From Streptomyces sp. 840.1 (GTDB taxonomy: Bacteria > Actinomycetota > Actinomycetes > Streptomycetales > Streptomycetaceae), in assembly GCF_003751445.1 (NCBI RefSeq), contig NZ_RJUU01000002.1:310001-374000 (forward strand): a DNA stretch of 64,000 nt, read 5' to 3'. The translations under genes were made by a program, and so were the position numbers. Numbering within the stretch: position 1 is the stretch's first letter; the number at the start of each line of letters is the position of its first letter. A model generated the notes under the pieces. The model was not told the origin of the DNA. It worked only from the letters and a program-made list of their open reading frames with translations, and searched no databases. Shown piece after piece: positions 1 through 8,440 of the stretch.

Positions 1-1468
1 GCATGAGCGTAGCAGTGTGGCTGATCTGGCCAGCTCTCTCCGCAGTGAACTGAACCGCTACTCGCCCGGTGAGAAGCTGCCATCGAGCCGCGCCCTGGTG
101 GAGCGCTTCCGCGCGAGCCCCGTGACGGTCTCGCGGGCCATCGCGCAACTCGCCGCGGAAGGGCTCGTCGTCACCCGCCCCGGCTCCGGCGCGTTCCGGG
201 GGCAGCCCCGGAGCGCCGCGCCTGCGCCCGGGGACACCTCGTGGCAGGAGGTGGCCCTCAGCGGTGACGGCGGCCCCGAGGTCGTACCCCGCAGCGTCGA
301 CGCCTCGGGCGTCCTGGCCACCCTGGCGGCCCCGGCTCCCGGCGTCATCGAGTTCAACGGCGGCTACCTCCACAGCTCGCTCCAGCCGGAACGCGCCCTC
401 GCCGCCGCCCTGGCGCGGGCCGGCCGGCGCGAGGGCGCCTGGGGCCGTCCGCCCGCCGAGGGGCTGACCGGGCTGCGCGCCTGGTTCGCCCGCGAGATCG
501 GGCCCGCGCTCACCGCCGCCGACGTGCTGATCACCGCCGGAGGGCAGAGCGCCCTGGCCACCGCGTTGCGCGCGCTCGGCAGCCCCGGCGCCCCGGTGCT
601 CGTGGAATCGCCCACCTACCCGGGCATGCTGGCGGTGGCACGGGCCAGCGGGCTGCGGCCCGTGCCGGTCCCGGCCGACACCGACGGCGTACGCCCCGAG
701 CTGCTCGCCGCCGCCTTCCGGGCCACCGGCGCCCGGGTCCTCGTCTGCCAGCCGCTGTTCCAGAACCCGACCGGCGCCGTCCTCGCCCCGGCCCGGCGCG
801 CCGAGATCATCCGGATCGCCAGGGAGGCGGGGGCGTTCGTCATCGAGGACGACTTCGCCCGCCGGCTCGTCCACGACGACGCCGGACCGCTGCCGCCACC
901 GCTGGCCGCCGAGGACCCCGACGGAGTCGTCGTGCACGTCTGCTCCCTCACCAAGGTGACGTCGCCCAGCCTCAGGGTCGGTGCGCTCGCCGCGCGCGGC
1001 CCGGTACTCGAACGACTGCGTGCCATCCAGGTCGTCGACAGCTTCTTCGTCCCCCGGCCGCTCCAGGAGGCCGCCCTCGAACTCGTCGGAACACCGGCCT
1101 GGAGCCGTCATCTGCGCGCCCTGGCGGCCGAGTTGTCGGCCCGTCGCACCGCGATGACGACGGCGCTGCGCCAGGAGCTGCCCGCTCTCGCGCTCCCGCA
1201 CGTCCCGGCGGGCGGCGGCAGCCTCTGGGTGGGCCTGCCCGGCAGCGGGCCCGGCGCCGACGAGTCCGCCATGGTCTCCGCGGCCCTGCGCGCCGGTGTC
1301 GCCATCGCGCCGGGACGGCCCTACTTCTGCGCCGAACCCCCGGCGCCCCACGTCCGGCTGAGCTATGCGGCGGTCGCCGGGACGGCCGGCATCGCGGAGG
1401 GCGTGCGACGCCTGCGCACGGCCTGGGAAGGCGCCCTCGGCGCGCCGGAGGCTACGCTCGGGCCATGA
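1..1468 (+). CDS. MocR/GntR-family regulator with aminotransferase-like domain (5' end probably just outside)
   Basis: An N-terminal winged helix (about residues 1-60, SRALVERFRASPVTVSRAIA) is followed by a fold-type I aminotransferase domain to the C-terminus, with NPTGA near residue 250 and the PLP-lysine motif SLTK (Lys about 313). This is the MocR architecture, in which PLP or amino acid binding modulates DNA binding. A GTG at 17 can start it, but the frame stays open to base 2 and reads H-E-R-S-S before that valine. Relatives start with a Met a few residues earlier, so the true start codon probably ends at base 1. The target is unknown. The stop overlaps the next gene's ATG, suggesting coupling with the GNAT. 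Confidence 0.85.
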   Translation, partial: HERSSVADLASSLRSELNRYSPGEKLPSSRALVERFRASPVTVSRAIAQLAAEGLVVTRPGSGAFRGQPRSAAPAPGDTSWQEVALSGDGGPEVVPRSVDASGVLATLAAPAPGVIEFNGGYLHSSLQPERALAAALARAGRREGAWGRPPAEGLTGLRAWFAREIGPALTAADVLITAGGQSALATALRALGSPGAPVLVESPTYPGMLAVARASGLRPVPVPADTDGVRPELLAAAFRATGARVLVCQPLFQNPTGAVLAPARRAEIIRIAREAGAFVIEDDFARRLVHDDAGPLPPPLAAEDPDGVVVHVCSLTKVTSPSLRVGALAARGPVLERLRAIQVVDSFFVPRPLQEAALELVGTPAWSRHLRALAAELSARRTAMTTALRQELPALALPHVPAGGGSLWVGLPGSGPGADESAMVSAALRAGVAIAPGRPYFCAEPPAPHVRLSYAAVAGTAGIAEGVRRLRTAWEGALGAPEATLGP

Positions 1469-1896
1469 CGGAAACCCCCCAGCAGCGTTACGAGATCTCG
1501 TCCGACCCGTCCCGGCTGGACCCGGCCCGCATTCACAACTGGCTCTCCACCGACGCCTATTGGGCCCTCGGCCGGACCCGGGAGCGCCAGGATCTGGCCA
1601 TCGCGGGCTCCCTCGGCTTCGGCGCGTACGACCTCGCGACGGGCGAACAGGTGGGCTACGCAAGGGTGGTGACCGACTACGCCACCTTCGGCTGGCTCTG
1701 CGATGTGTACGTCGACCGCGCAGCCCGCGGCCACGGACTCGGCGCCGGCCTCGTCGTGGCGGCGCGCGACCACCTCGCCGAGGCCGGTGTCCGCAGGGTC
1801 GTGCTCGCCACGGAGGACGCCCACGGCGTCTACGAGAAGGTCGGTTTCAAGCCGCTCGACAGCCCGGACAAGTGGATGTCCCTCAAGCTCGGGTGA
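1465..1896 (+). CDS. GNAT family N-acetyltransferase
   Basis: This 143-residue single-domain GNAT has the acetyl-CoA loop around VDRAARGHGLGAGLV (about residues 87-101) and the C-terminal EKVGFKPL strand typical of the fold. The substrate cannot be inferred. Its ATG overlaps the stop of the upstream MocR gene (ATGA). A TACGCT hexamer seven bases before the ATG could act as the -10 of a leaderless transcript, so it may be expressed both by coupling and from its own promoter. There is no signal peptide, so it should be cytoplasmic. Confidence 0.82.
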   Translation: MTETPQQRYEISSDPSRLDPARIHNWLSTDAYWALGRTRERQDLAIAGSLGFGAYDLATGEQVGYARVVTDYATFGWLCDVYVDRAARGHGLGAGLVVAARDHLAEAGVRRVVLATEDAHGVYEKVGFKPLDSPDKWMSLKLG

Positions 1897-1957
1897 TCCG
1901 GAAGCGCTTCCGGCCGCTCTCTTGACCTGCGGGGCGAACGGCTCCACGATCGCGGCC

Positions 1958-2533
1958 ATGAGTGTTCGAGTCTCACTCGTCGCCGCGGCGCGCAACTCCT
2001 CCCTGCTCGGCGAGCGCTTCGACGACGACCGGCCGCTCGACGAGACCGGCTGGCACGAGGTGCAGTTCGCCGCCCCCGCCCTGCTGCACCTCGGGGCGGC
2101 CGAGCTGCGCTACTGCTCACCGACCGCCCGCAGCCGTGCCACCGGCCAGGCGCTCGGCTTCGCCCCGATGGTCCAGCCCGCCCTGCGCGACTGCGACATG
2201 GGCCGGTGGCGCGGCCTCACCCTCGCCGATGTCACCGCGCGCGAGCCCGCGGCCGTGGACGCCTGGCTCGCCGACCCCAGGTCCGCGCCGCACGGCGGCG
2301 AGACGCTGCTCGCGTTCATTTCCCGGATAGGCGGCTGGCTGGACACCCGGCCCGCCTGCGACGGTCTGATCGTCGCCGTCGCCGAACCGGCCGTCGTCCG
2401 GGCCGCCCTCGTCTACGCGCTGCGGGCGCCGCCCTCGACGTACTGGAACGTCGACGTCCGCCCCCTCTCCACCGTCACCCTGACCGGCCTGCCCCGCCGC
2501 TGGAGCCTGTGCCTGGAGGCCGGGGCCCGCTGA
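1958..2533 (+). CDS. histidine-phosphatase-fold protein lacking both catalytic histidines
   Basis: This 191-residue protein has the layout of the phosphoglycerate-mutase-like superfamily: an N-terminal strand, RFDDDRPLDETG, CSPTARSRATGQAL, then GRWRGLTLADV and a late strand before VVRAALV. The N-terminal RHG signature is replaced by A-A-R-N-S (residues about 9-15), and the second catalytic His region reads V-A-V-A-E-P instead of V-S-H-G. Neither catalytic histidine is present, so phosphohistidine chemistry looks impossible. A binding or scaffold role is inferred. I recall related proteins beside cobalt-transport genes (cbtAB), but none are here. The ATG at 1958 is chosen because homology begins there. 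Confidence 0.75.
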   Translation: MSVRVSLVAAARNSSLLGERFDDDRPLDETGWHEVQFAAPALLHLGAAELRYCSPTARSRATGQALGFAPMVQPALRDCDMGRWRGLTLADVTAREPAAVDAWLADPRSAPHGGETLLAFISRIGGWLDTRPACDGLIVAVAEPAVVRAALVYALRAPPSTYWNVDVRPLSTVTLTGLPRRWSLCLEAGAR

Positions 2534-2641
2534 CGGCGCCGGACCGGTCCGGGGCGGGATCGGGGCGCACCACGTCTTCCCGCCGGTCCGACCAGTCGGT
2601 ACGTTGGCCGGTGAACGGGGCCGACCGGTCGCGCCCCAGGA

Positions 2642-2692
2642 CCTGTCGTCAAACTGCCGTCTGCCGGGCGACGACGGCAGTTTGACGACAGG
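2642..2692. repeat. palindromic intergenic repeat, copy A (20-bp perfect arms)
   Basis: Two perfect 20-base arms (CCTGTCGTCAAACTGCCGTC and its reverse complement) flank an 11-base centre. The same arms and centre recur at 25724-25786 in the opposite orientation, with degraded relatives at 50812-50873 and 36835-36853. It lies just upstream of the serine hydrolase. It looks like a REP/MITE-type element, and a structured transcript end is an alternative. Confidence 0.8.
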
Positions 2693-2711
2693 CCCGAGCG
2701 AGGGAGGCCAC

Positions 2712-3863
2712 GTGCCGGCGGTCCACGGTCACTGCGACGAGCGGTTCCTCGCGGTGCGCGCCGCCTTCGAGGCGAACTTCCGCGAGCGCGACGAACTCGG
2801 CGCAGCGGTCACCGTCCTGGTCGACGGGCAGCCGGTGGCCGACCTCTGGGGCGGCTGGGCGGACGGCGCCCGCACCCGGGCCTGGGAGCGGGACACCCTC
2901 GTCAACGTCTGGTCGACCGGCAAGGGGCCGACCGCGCTCTGCGCCCACATCCTCGCCGACCGGGGCCTGCTGGACCTCGACGCCCCGGTCGCCGCGTACT
3001 GGCCCGAGTTCGCCTCGGCGGGCAAACAGGGCGTGCTCGTCAGGCATCTGCTCTCCCACCGCGCCGGCCTGGCCGGGCTCCGCGAACCCCACACCCTGGA
3101 CGAGCTCTACGACTGGGAGCTGACCTGCGCCCGGCTGGCCGCGACCGAACCGTGGTGGGAGCCCGGCACCCGGTCCGGCTACCACGCGCTCACCTACGGC
3201 TTCCTGGTCGGTGAGGTGGTCCGGCGGGTCAGCGGGCTGCTGCCGGGGGAGTTCCTCCGCCGGGAGGTGACCGGCCCGCTCGGCATCGACTTCACCATCG
3301 GCCTCCCCGAGGCCGATGCGGGGCGCGCCGCCGAACTCGTCGCCCCGAAGCCGGACCGTGCCCGGCGGGCGGCGGTCTTCGCCCTGATGGAGCCGGTCGC
3401 CGTCGCCTCGCTGCTCAACCCGCCCAGCGGCGCGGCCGCCGCCAACACCCCCGCGTGGCGGGCGGCCGAGATCCCCGCGGCCAACGGTCACGGCACGGCC
3501 CGCGCGGTCGCCGCGCTGTACGCCCTCCTCGCGGGCGGCGGCGGCCCGGAGAGCCGGCCCGTCCTCTCGGAGAAGGCCGCCGAACGGGTCCGCGAAGGTC
3601 AGGGGAGCTGCCGCGACCTGGTGCTGGGCGCGGGCTTCGAACACGAGACGGAGATCGCGCTGGGGCCCTGGCTGAGCGGCCCCAACGGCTCGTACGGCCC
3701 CAACCCGCGGGCCTTCGGCCACGACGGCGCGGGCGGCTCCTGCGGACTGGCCGACCCGGAGGCCGGGATCGCCCTGGGGTACGTCATGAACCGGATGGGC
3801 CCGCTCATCGCCGACGACCCGCGCAAGAGGGCGCTGATCGACGCCGTCTACGCGTCGCTCTGA
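2712..3863 (+). CDS. serine hydrolase, beta-lactamase/EstB-like family
   Basis: This 383-residue protein belongs to the penicillin-binding/class C beta-lactamase-like esterase family. The nucleophile motif S-T-G-K is at residues 68-71, and a tyrosine motif (SGYHALTYG) falls near residue 157, as in EstB-type carboxylesterases and LACTB-like proteins. No signal peptide is seen, so it should be cytoplasmic and more likely an esterase than a beta-lactamase or DD-peptidase. GTG 2712 is preferred because CGAGGGAGG precedes it. Upstream in-frame starts would read through the palindromic repeat at 2642-2692. Substrate unknown. Confidence 0.83.
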   Translation: MPAVHGHCDERFLAVRAAFEANFRERDELGAAVTVLVDGQPVADLWGGWADGARTRAWERDTLVNVWSTGKGPTALCAHILADRGLLDLDAPVAAYWPEFASAGKQGVLVRHLLSHRAGLAGLREPHTLDELYDWELTCARLAATEPWWEPGTRSGYHALTYGFLVGEVVRRVSGLLPGEFLRREVTGPLGIDFTIGLPEADAGRAAELVAPKPDRARRAAVFALMEPVAVASLLNPPSGAAAANTPAWRAAEIPAANGHGTARAVAALYALLAGGGGPESRPVLSEKAAERVREGQGSCRDLVLGAGFEHETEIALGPWLSGPNGSYGPNPRAFGHDGAGGSCGLADPEAGIALGYVMNRMGPLIADDPRKRALIDAVYASL

Positions 3864-3884
3864 GCGGTTGCGGGACCGGCCCCC

Positions 3885-6125
3885 TCACGGCGAGGTCAGC
3901 GGCGGGACAGACTCGCCCTCGGTGTCGATGTGCGGGAGCACCCGGTCCAGCCATCCGGGAATCCACCAGGCGCCGCGGCCCAGCAGTGTCATCACGGCGG
4001 GCACCAGCAGCAGCCGGACGATGGTGGCGTCGATGAGCACGCTGACCGCCAGCCCGAGACCGAGCATCTTGATCACGACGGTGTCGCTGAGGATGAAGGC
4101 GGCGAACACACTGACCATGATCAGTGCGGCACAGGTGATCACCCGGGCGGTGATCTCCAGCCCGTGCGCCACGGCGTCCTTGCTGTCCCGGGTGCGCAGC
4201 CAGGCCTCGTGCACCCGGGTGATCAGGAACACCTCGTAGTCCATGCTCAGGCCGAAGACGATCGCGAACATCATCATCGGTACGTAGCTCTCGATGGGCA
4301 CCGTCCCCGAGACGCCCAGCGACGGCCCGCCCCAGCCCCACTGAAAGACGGCCACCACCACCCCGTACGAGGCAGCGATCGACAGCAGGTTGAGGATGGC
4401 CGCCTTCAGCGCGACCAGCACGCCGCGGAACACGATCAGGATGATGACGAAGGCCAGCGCGACCACCACGGCGATGATCAGCGGGAGCCTGCTGACGATG
4501 ATGTCGAGGAAGTCCTCCTGGGCTGCGGTCGTACCGGTCACGTAGGCGGAGGCCTTCGTGCCGGACACGCCCTTCGGCAGCACGTCGTCCTTGAGGTGGT
4601 TGAACAGGGTGGTCGTGCCCGCGTCCTGCGGGGCCTGCGACGAGACGGCGGTGCCGACGAGGAGGTCGTTGTCCGACGTCGCGCTGAGCGGGCTCACGCT
4701 GGCCGCGCCGGGTACGCCGGTGAGCGCCTTCTGCAGGCTGCTCGCCAGCGCCGAGCGGTCGTCGGCGGGCACCGCCCGCTGGTCGACGACCAGGGTGAAG
4801 GGACCGTTGGCGCCCGGCCCGAAGCCGGTGGAGATCAGGTCGAAGGCGCGCCGGTCGGTGAAGTTCGACGGATCGGCTCCGTCGTCGATGTGCCCGAGGC
4901 GGATGGAGAACAGCGGGATCGCCAGTACCCCGACCACGACGAGCCCCGCGAGCAGGAACCACCAGGGCCGCCGCTCCACCCGCCGGGCGTAGCGGTGCCA
5001 GCCGCCCTGCGAGGCGGTGCCGGGAACGGCCCCGCCCTCCGCGACCGGCGGCCGGACCCGGTAGCGGTCGATCCGCCGGCCGATGAGGCCCAGCAGGGCG
5101 GGGACCAGGGTGACCGCGCCGATGACCGCGGTGACGACGGTGACCGCGGCGGCCGCCCCCAGCTTGCCGATGAAGCTCACCCGGGACACGTACAGCCCGG
5201 CCAGCGCGACGATGACGGTGCAGCCGGAGACCAGCACGGCACGCCCGCTGGTGGCCACGGCCCGGCCGGCGGCCCGGACCGGGTCGCCGCCGTCCATGAC
5301 GAGCTGGCGGTGGCGGGTGATCAGGAACAGGGCGTAGTCGATGCCGACGCCCAGCCCGATCATCGTGGCGAGCGTGGGGGAGACGCTCGCGAACGTCGTG
5401 GCCGCGGCCACCAGCGACAGGACGCTCAGCCCGACGATCACGCCGATCAGCGCGGTCACCAGCGGAACACCGGCGGCGATGACGCTGCCGAACCCGATGA
5501 GCAGCACGACCACGGCGACGGCGAAGCCGATGGCCTCGCTGGTCAGATCCTTGGTCTCGGGCCTGGCGAGCTCGCCCAGCGGGCCGCCGTACTCGACGTC
5601 GACCCCGGCGGCGCGCAGCGGTTCGACCGCCGTGTCGACCCGGTGGAGATAGCCGGTGCCCAGTGAGGTCGGGTTCACGTCGAACCGCACGGTGATGTAC
5701 CCGGTCTTCCCGTCCTTGGACAGGGACGTCGACGTCGGGGAGGACGAGGACGGCAGCGGGTTCTGGGCGGACAGCACGTGCGGCAGTTTCTGCAGGTTGC
5801 CCACCACCTGGCCGACCTGGCCGCTCACATCGGTCAGGGGCTTGTCCGCGTCGTGCAGGACCACCTGGGCGCCGGTGCCGCCCGCGGCGGGGTCGTGCGC
5901 CCGCAGCAGCTCGGCGCCGGTGTTCGACTGGGTGCCGGGCAGGTTGAAGTCGTCGGAGTACGTTCCCCCGAACGCGCTCTGGAGGGCGTGCAGGCCGCCG
6001 AGGGCGACCAGCCAGGCGATGATCACCATGACGAAGTGGCGGGCACACCATTCGCCGAGCCGGAGCAGCCACCCCCCGCGCGGTTTCGCCGTTGCCGCGT
6101 ACGTGCTGCTGCTGGGCGGGGCCAT
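3885..6125 (-). CDS. MMPL family transporter
   Basis: This 746-residue RND-superfamily exporter follows the MmpL layout: TM1 near residues 30-48, a large extracytoplasmic loop, a cluster of TMs (LLIGFGSVIAAGVPLVTAL and on), a second loop and a second TM cluster. Family motifs GIDYALFLITRHR and SMDYEVFLITRVHE mark the proton-relay segments of each half. It probably exports lipids or other hydrophobic metabolites, but the substrate is unknown. The ATG at 6125 has GGGAG a few bases upstream. The next 206 bases (6126-6331) show no other gene. It stands alone without a TetR partner. Confidence 0.9.
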   Translation of the reverse strand: MAPPSSSTYAATAKPRGGWLLRLGEWCARHFVMVIIAWLVALGGLHALQSAFGGTYSDDFNLPGTQSNTGAELLRAHDPAAGGTGAQVVLHDADKPLTDVSGQVGQVVGNLQKLPHVLSAQNPLPSSSSPTSTSLSKDGKTGYITVRFDVNPTSLGTGYLHRVDTAVEPLRAAGVDVEYGGPLGELARPETKDLTSEAIGFAVAVVVLLIGFGSVIAAGVPLVTALIGVIVGLSVLSLVAAATTFASVSPTLATMIGLGVGIDYALFLITRHRQLVMDGGDPVRAAGRAVATSGRAVLVSGCTVIVALAGLYVSRVSFIGKLGAAAAVTVVTAVIGAVTLVPALLGLIGRRIDRYRVRPPVAEGGAVPGTASQGGWHRYARRVERRPWWFLLAGLVVVGVLAIPLFSIRLGHIDDGADPSNFTDRRAFDLISTGFGPGANGPFTLVVDQRAVPADDRSALASSLQKALTGVPGAASVSPLSATSDNDLLVGTAVSSQAPQDAGTTTLFNHLKDDVLPKGVSGTKASAYVTGTTAAQEDFLDIIVSRLPLIIAVVVALAFVIILIVFRGVLVALKAAILNLLSIAASYGVVVAVFQWGWGGPSLGVSGTVPIESYVPMMMFAIVFGLSMDYEVFLITRVHEAWLRTRDSKDAVAHGLEITARVITCAALIMVSVFAAFILSDTVVIKMLGLGLAVSVLIDATIVRLLLVPAVMTLLGRGAWWIPGWLDRVLPHIDTEGESVPPLTSP

Positions 6126-6331
6126 GCGTTCTCCCGGAGGAAGGGACGGGCCGTTCAGCCGGGGCGCGCCGCGTCCCCCGTGTGCGACGCGCCGCGTTTC
6201 CCTGTGTCCAATTCGAGAACGTAGATGGAGCCGCGGGGCCAGGGGCCGCGACACGTGCGGCGGAGCGGTCCGTTCCGCCGCACGGCCGGTACGCGGCGCG
6301 CGGTCCCGGCCTGCCGCTCAGCCCCGGCCGG

Positions 6332-7075
6332 TCAGCTCTCGTCCTGCGCGGCGACGATGAGCGCGAGCGCCTCGGTGATGGCCGTCTCCGTGGTCGCTTT
6401 GTCGACACCGAGGCCGGTCAGCAGCCCGGCGCCGTCCTCGTGCTCCAGCAGGGCCAGCAGGATGTGCTCCGTCCCGACGTAGTTGTGCCCCAGCCGCAGC
6501 GCCTCGCGGAAGGTGAGTTCCAGCGCCTTGCGGGCGTCGGCGTTGTAGGGGAGGAGTTCGGGCAGCTCCTCCCCGGAGGCGGCCGGGAGCGCGGCGGTGG
6601 CGGCCTGGCGGACCGTGTCCAGGGTCACCACCTGGGCCTTGATGAACGCGGCTCCGAGCCCTTCCGGCTCGCTGAGCAGCCCGAGCACGAGGTGCTCGGT
6701 GCCGATCTCGCTGTTGCCCGCGGCGCGCGCCTCGTTCTGCGAGGCCATCACGACGTTCTTGGCGCGCGCGGTGAAGCGGCCGAAACCCTGGCTGGGGTCG
6801 AGGTCGTTCGTCTCGCCGGGGTTCTTGGCGACGAACCGCTTCTGCGCCGCCTGCCGGGTGACGCCCATGCTCTTGCCGATCTCCGTCCAGGAGGCGCCGG
6901 AGCGCCGGGCCTGGTCCACGAAGTGACCGATCAGGTGGTCGGCCACTTCGCCGAGGTGGTCGGCGGCGATGACGGCGTCCTGGAGCTGGTCCAGTGCGTC
7001 GGGGTGGACCTTCTTGATGGCTGCGATGAGGTCGTCGAGGCGGACCGGGGCCGTGGGACCAACTGGCTTCGTCAT
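6332..7075 (-). CDS. Clp N-terminal domain protein with HTH-like segment
   Basis: This 247-residue protein combines an N-terminal helical segment with a helix-turn-helix-like stretch (SWTEIGKSMGVTRQAAQKRF, about residues 82-101) and two Clp-N repeats in the C-terminal half (EIGTEHLVLGLLSEPEG, then VGTEHILLALLEHEDGAG). No AAA+ module is present. The Clp-N domain normally binds adaptors or substrates of ClpC/ClpA, so a regulator or adaptor linked to proteolysis is a reasonable inference. The start codon lies one base from a 19-bp palindrome, part of an operator-like array at 7077-7140. This suggests tight autoregulation and possibly a leaderless mRNA. Confidence 0.82.
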   Translation of the reverse strand: MTKPVGPTAPVRLDDLIAAIKKVHPDALDQLQDAVIAADHLGEVADHLIGHFVDQARRSGASWTEIGKSMGVTRQAAQKRFVAKNPGETNDLDPSQGFGRFTARAKNVVMASQNEARAAGNSEIGTEHLVLGLLSEPEGLGAAFIKAQVVTLDTVRQAATAALPAASGEELPELLPYNADARKALELTFREALRLGHNYVGTEHILLALLEHEDGAGLLTGLGVDKATTETAITEALALIVAAQDES

Positions 7076-7076
7076 G

Positions 7077-7140
7077 TGTCAACCTTAGGTTGACAGTGGA
7101 GAGGGTGTCAACCTTCCGTTGACAGCGCCTTCCGTTGACA
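7077..7140 (-). promoter_or_regulatory. operator array of TTGACA-containing palindromes
   Basis: A perfect 9+1+9 palindrome (TGTCAACCT T AGGTTGACA) occupies 7077-7095 and abuts the ATG at 7075. A second copy with 7-base arms is at 7106-7124, and a third half site (CCTTCCGTTGACA) ends at 7140. Every arm embeds TTGACA, a -35 consensus, so a bound regulator would occlude polymerase. The downstream product carries an HTH-like segment, so autoregulation is likely but inferred. Confidence 0.7.
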
Positions 7141-7181
7141 GTGCGCGCCCTGTCGAAGTCCTGGAGAGGCGCCGGAAAAGA

Positions 7182-7222
7182 CGGAAGCGCCGGCCGACGG
7201 TGTTCGTCGGCCGGCGCTTCCG
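7182..7222 (-). terminator. hairpin terminator downstream of ppi
   Basis: An 18-base-pair GC-rich stem (CGGAAGCGCCGGCCGACG and its complement) encloses a 5-base loop. It lies just beyond the stop of the cyclophilin gene on the minus strand. No U-tract follows, as is usual in Streptomyces. Confidence 0.75.
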
Positions 7223-7249
7223 GTCAGCTGTTCAGTCGGCGGACCGGGA

Positions 7250-7747
7250 TCAGAGGGTCCCGGAGTCGGCGATGGTGACCTTCGCCTTGGTCTGGCCGCT
7301 CTGCGAGCCGAGGCCCTCGATCTTGGTGACCAGGTCCATGCTCTCCTGGTCGGCGACCTCGCCGAACACCACGTGCTTGCCGTCCAGCCACGAGGTCACG
7401 ATGGTCGTGATGAAGAACTGCGAACCGTTGGAGTTCGGGCCGCTGTTCGCCATGGAGAGCAGGCCGGGCTTGGTGTGCGCCAGCTTGAAGTTCTCGTCGG
7501 CGAACTTCGGGCCGTAGATGCTCTTGCCGCCGGTGCCGTCGCCCCGGGTGAAGTCGCCGCCCTGGAGCATGAACTCGGGGATGACGCGGTGGAAGGACGA
7601 ACCCTTGTAGCCGAAGCCGTGCTCGCCGGTCGCCAGCTGGCGGAAGTTCTCCGCGGTCTTGGGAACGACCTCGTCGTACAGGTTGAAGACGATCCGCCCG
7701 GCGGGCTCGTCGTTGATGGTGATGTCGAAGTAAACCTTGCTCGTCAT
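7250..7747 (-). CDS. peptidyl-prolyl cis-trans isomerase, cyclophilin type
   Basis: This 165-residue cytoplasmic cyclophilin catalyses proline cis/trans isomerisation in protein folding. The whole protein is the catalytic domain: [15 protein letters not shown] contains the catalytic Arg/Phe/Met/Gln set, and [18 protein letters not shown] (with the cyclosporin-contact Trp) and the final IADSG strand follow. Length matches the bacterial PpiB class. There is no signal sequence. The ATG at 7747 sits six bases after CAGGAT, a plausible -10, so the transcript may be leaderless. A strong hairpin ends it at 7182-7222. Confidence 0.95.
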   Translation of the reverse strand: MTSKVYFDITINDEPAGRIVFNLYDEVVPKTAENFRQLATGEHGFGYKGSSFHRVIPEFMLQGGDFTRGDGTGGKSIYGPKFADENFKLAHTKPGLLSMANSGPNSNGSQFFITTIVTSWLDGKHVVFGEVADQESMDLVTKIEGLGSQSGQTKAKVTIADSGTL

Positions 7748-7888
7748 GGAACCATCCTGACATCCGGCCGCACCGGCCCGACGGGCGGGCGCGGCGAAAC
7801 ACCGCTCACGGGTTACGGGCCGGCCGCATGTGGTCCACCCGGCCGGTGCACGCGACAACGGCGCCGCACCGGCCGAGGCGGCTCCCCG

Positions 7889-8401
7889 TCACACTCCGGT
7901 ACTGCCGTCGATCCGCTCGCGGAGCAGGTCGGCGTGGCCGCTGTGCCGGGCGTACTCACCGATCATGTGCGTGTAGATCCACCGCAGGCTCACCTCGCCG
8001 CCCATGAAGGCAACGGTGTCCTCCAGGGACCGCGCGGCGCAGTTGGCACGGGACAGGGCGACCTCCTCCCGCCAGGCCGCGAGGGCCTGTGCGAAGGAGG
8101 CGTCGGCGGCGACCTCGAAGCCCCCGTCGTGACCGCCGGAACCGGCCGGTGCGGGGTGGGTGGGCGCGGCGTCCTCGGCGGCGAGCACCCGGCGGAACCA
8201 GTTCCGCTCGACCTCGGTCAGGTGCTGGACCAGCCCCAGCAGCGTCAGCGACGACGGTGCCACGGACGTCTCCCGGGCCTGCTCGTCGGCCAGGCCCTCG
8301 CACTTCACGGCCACGGTCGCCCGGTAGAAGTCGAGCCAGCTCTCCAGGTTGGTGCGCTCGTCGGCGTTCAGGGGCGGCATCGTACGTTCGGTGTGCGTCA
8401 T
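7889..8401 (-). CDS. DinB family protein (DUF664)
   Basis: This 170-residue four-helix-bundle protein of the DinB/YfiT-like superfamily is typical of the DUF664 group common in actinomycetes. Visible signatures are LTLLGLVQHLTEVERNWF, with the first metal-ligand histidine, and YTHMIGEYARHSGHADLLRE near the C-terminus, with the paired histidines. Family members include thiol-dependent transferases using mycothiol, but this function is not established here. The start could be ATG 8401 or ATG 8407. I chose 8401 by analogy with relatives starting M-T. Confidence 0.85.
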   Translation of the reverse strand: MTHTERTMPPLNADERTNLESWLDFYRATVAVKCEGLADEQARETSVAPSSLTLLGLVQHLTEVERNWFRRVLAAEDAAPTHPAPAGSGGHDGGFEVAADASFAQALAAWREEVALSRANCAARSLEDTVAFMGGEVSLRWIYTHMIGEYARHSGHADLLRERIDGSTGV

Positions 8402-8440
8402 GATCACCGATGGTGCCAGCCGGGTCTGACAGCCGGGCCG

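Noticed and set aside
3805..6408. An 867-codon open frame overlapping the MMPL gene
   Set aside because: It is in another frame of the same strand with Arg/Pro-rich nonsense composition. The MMPL frame has clear TM segments and family motifs.
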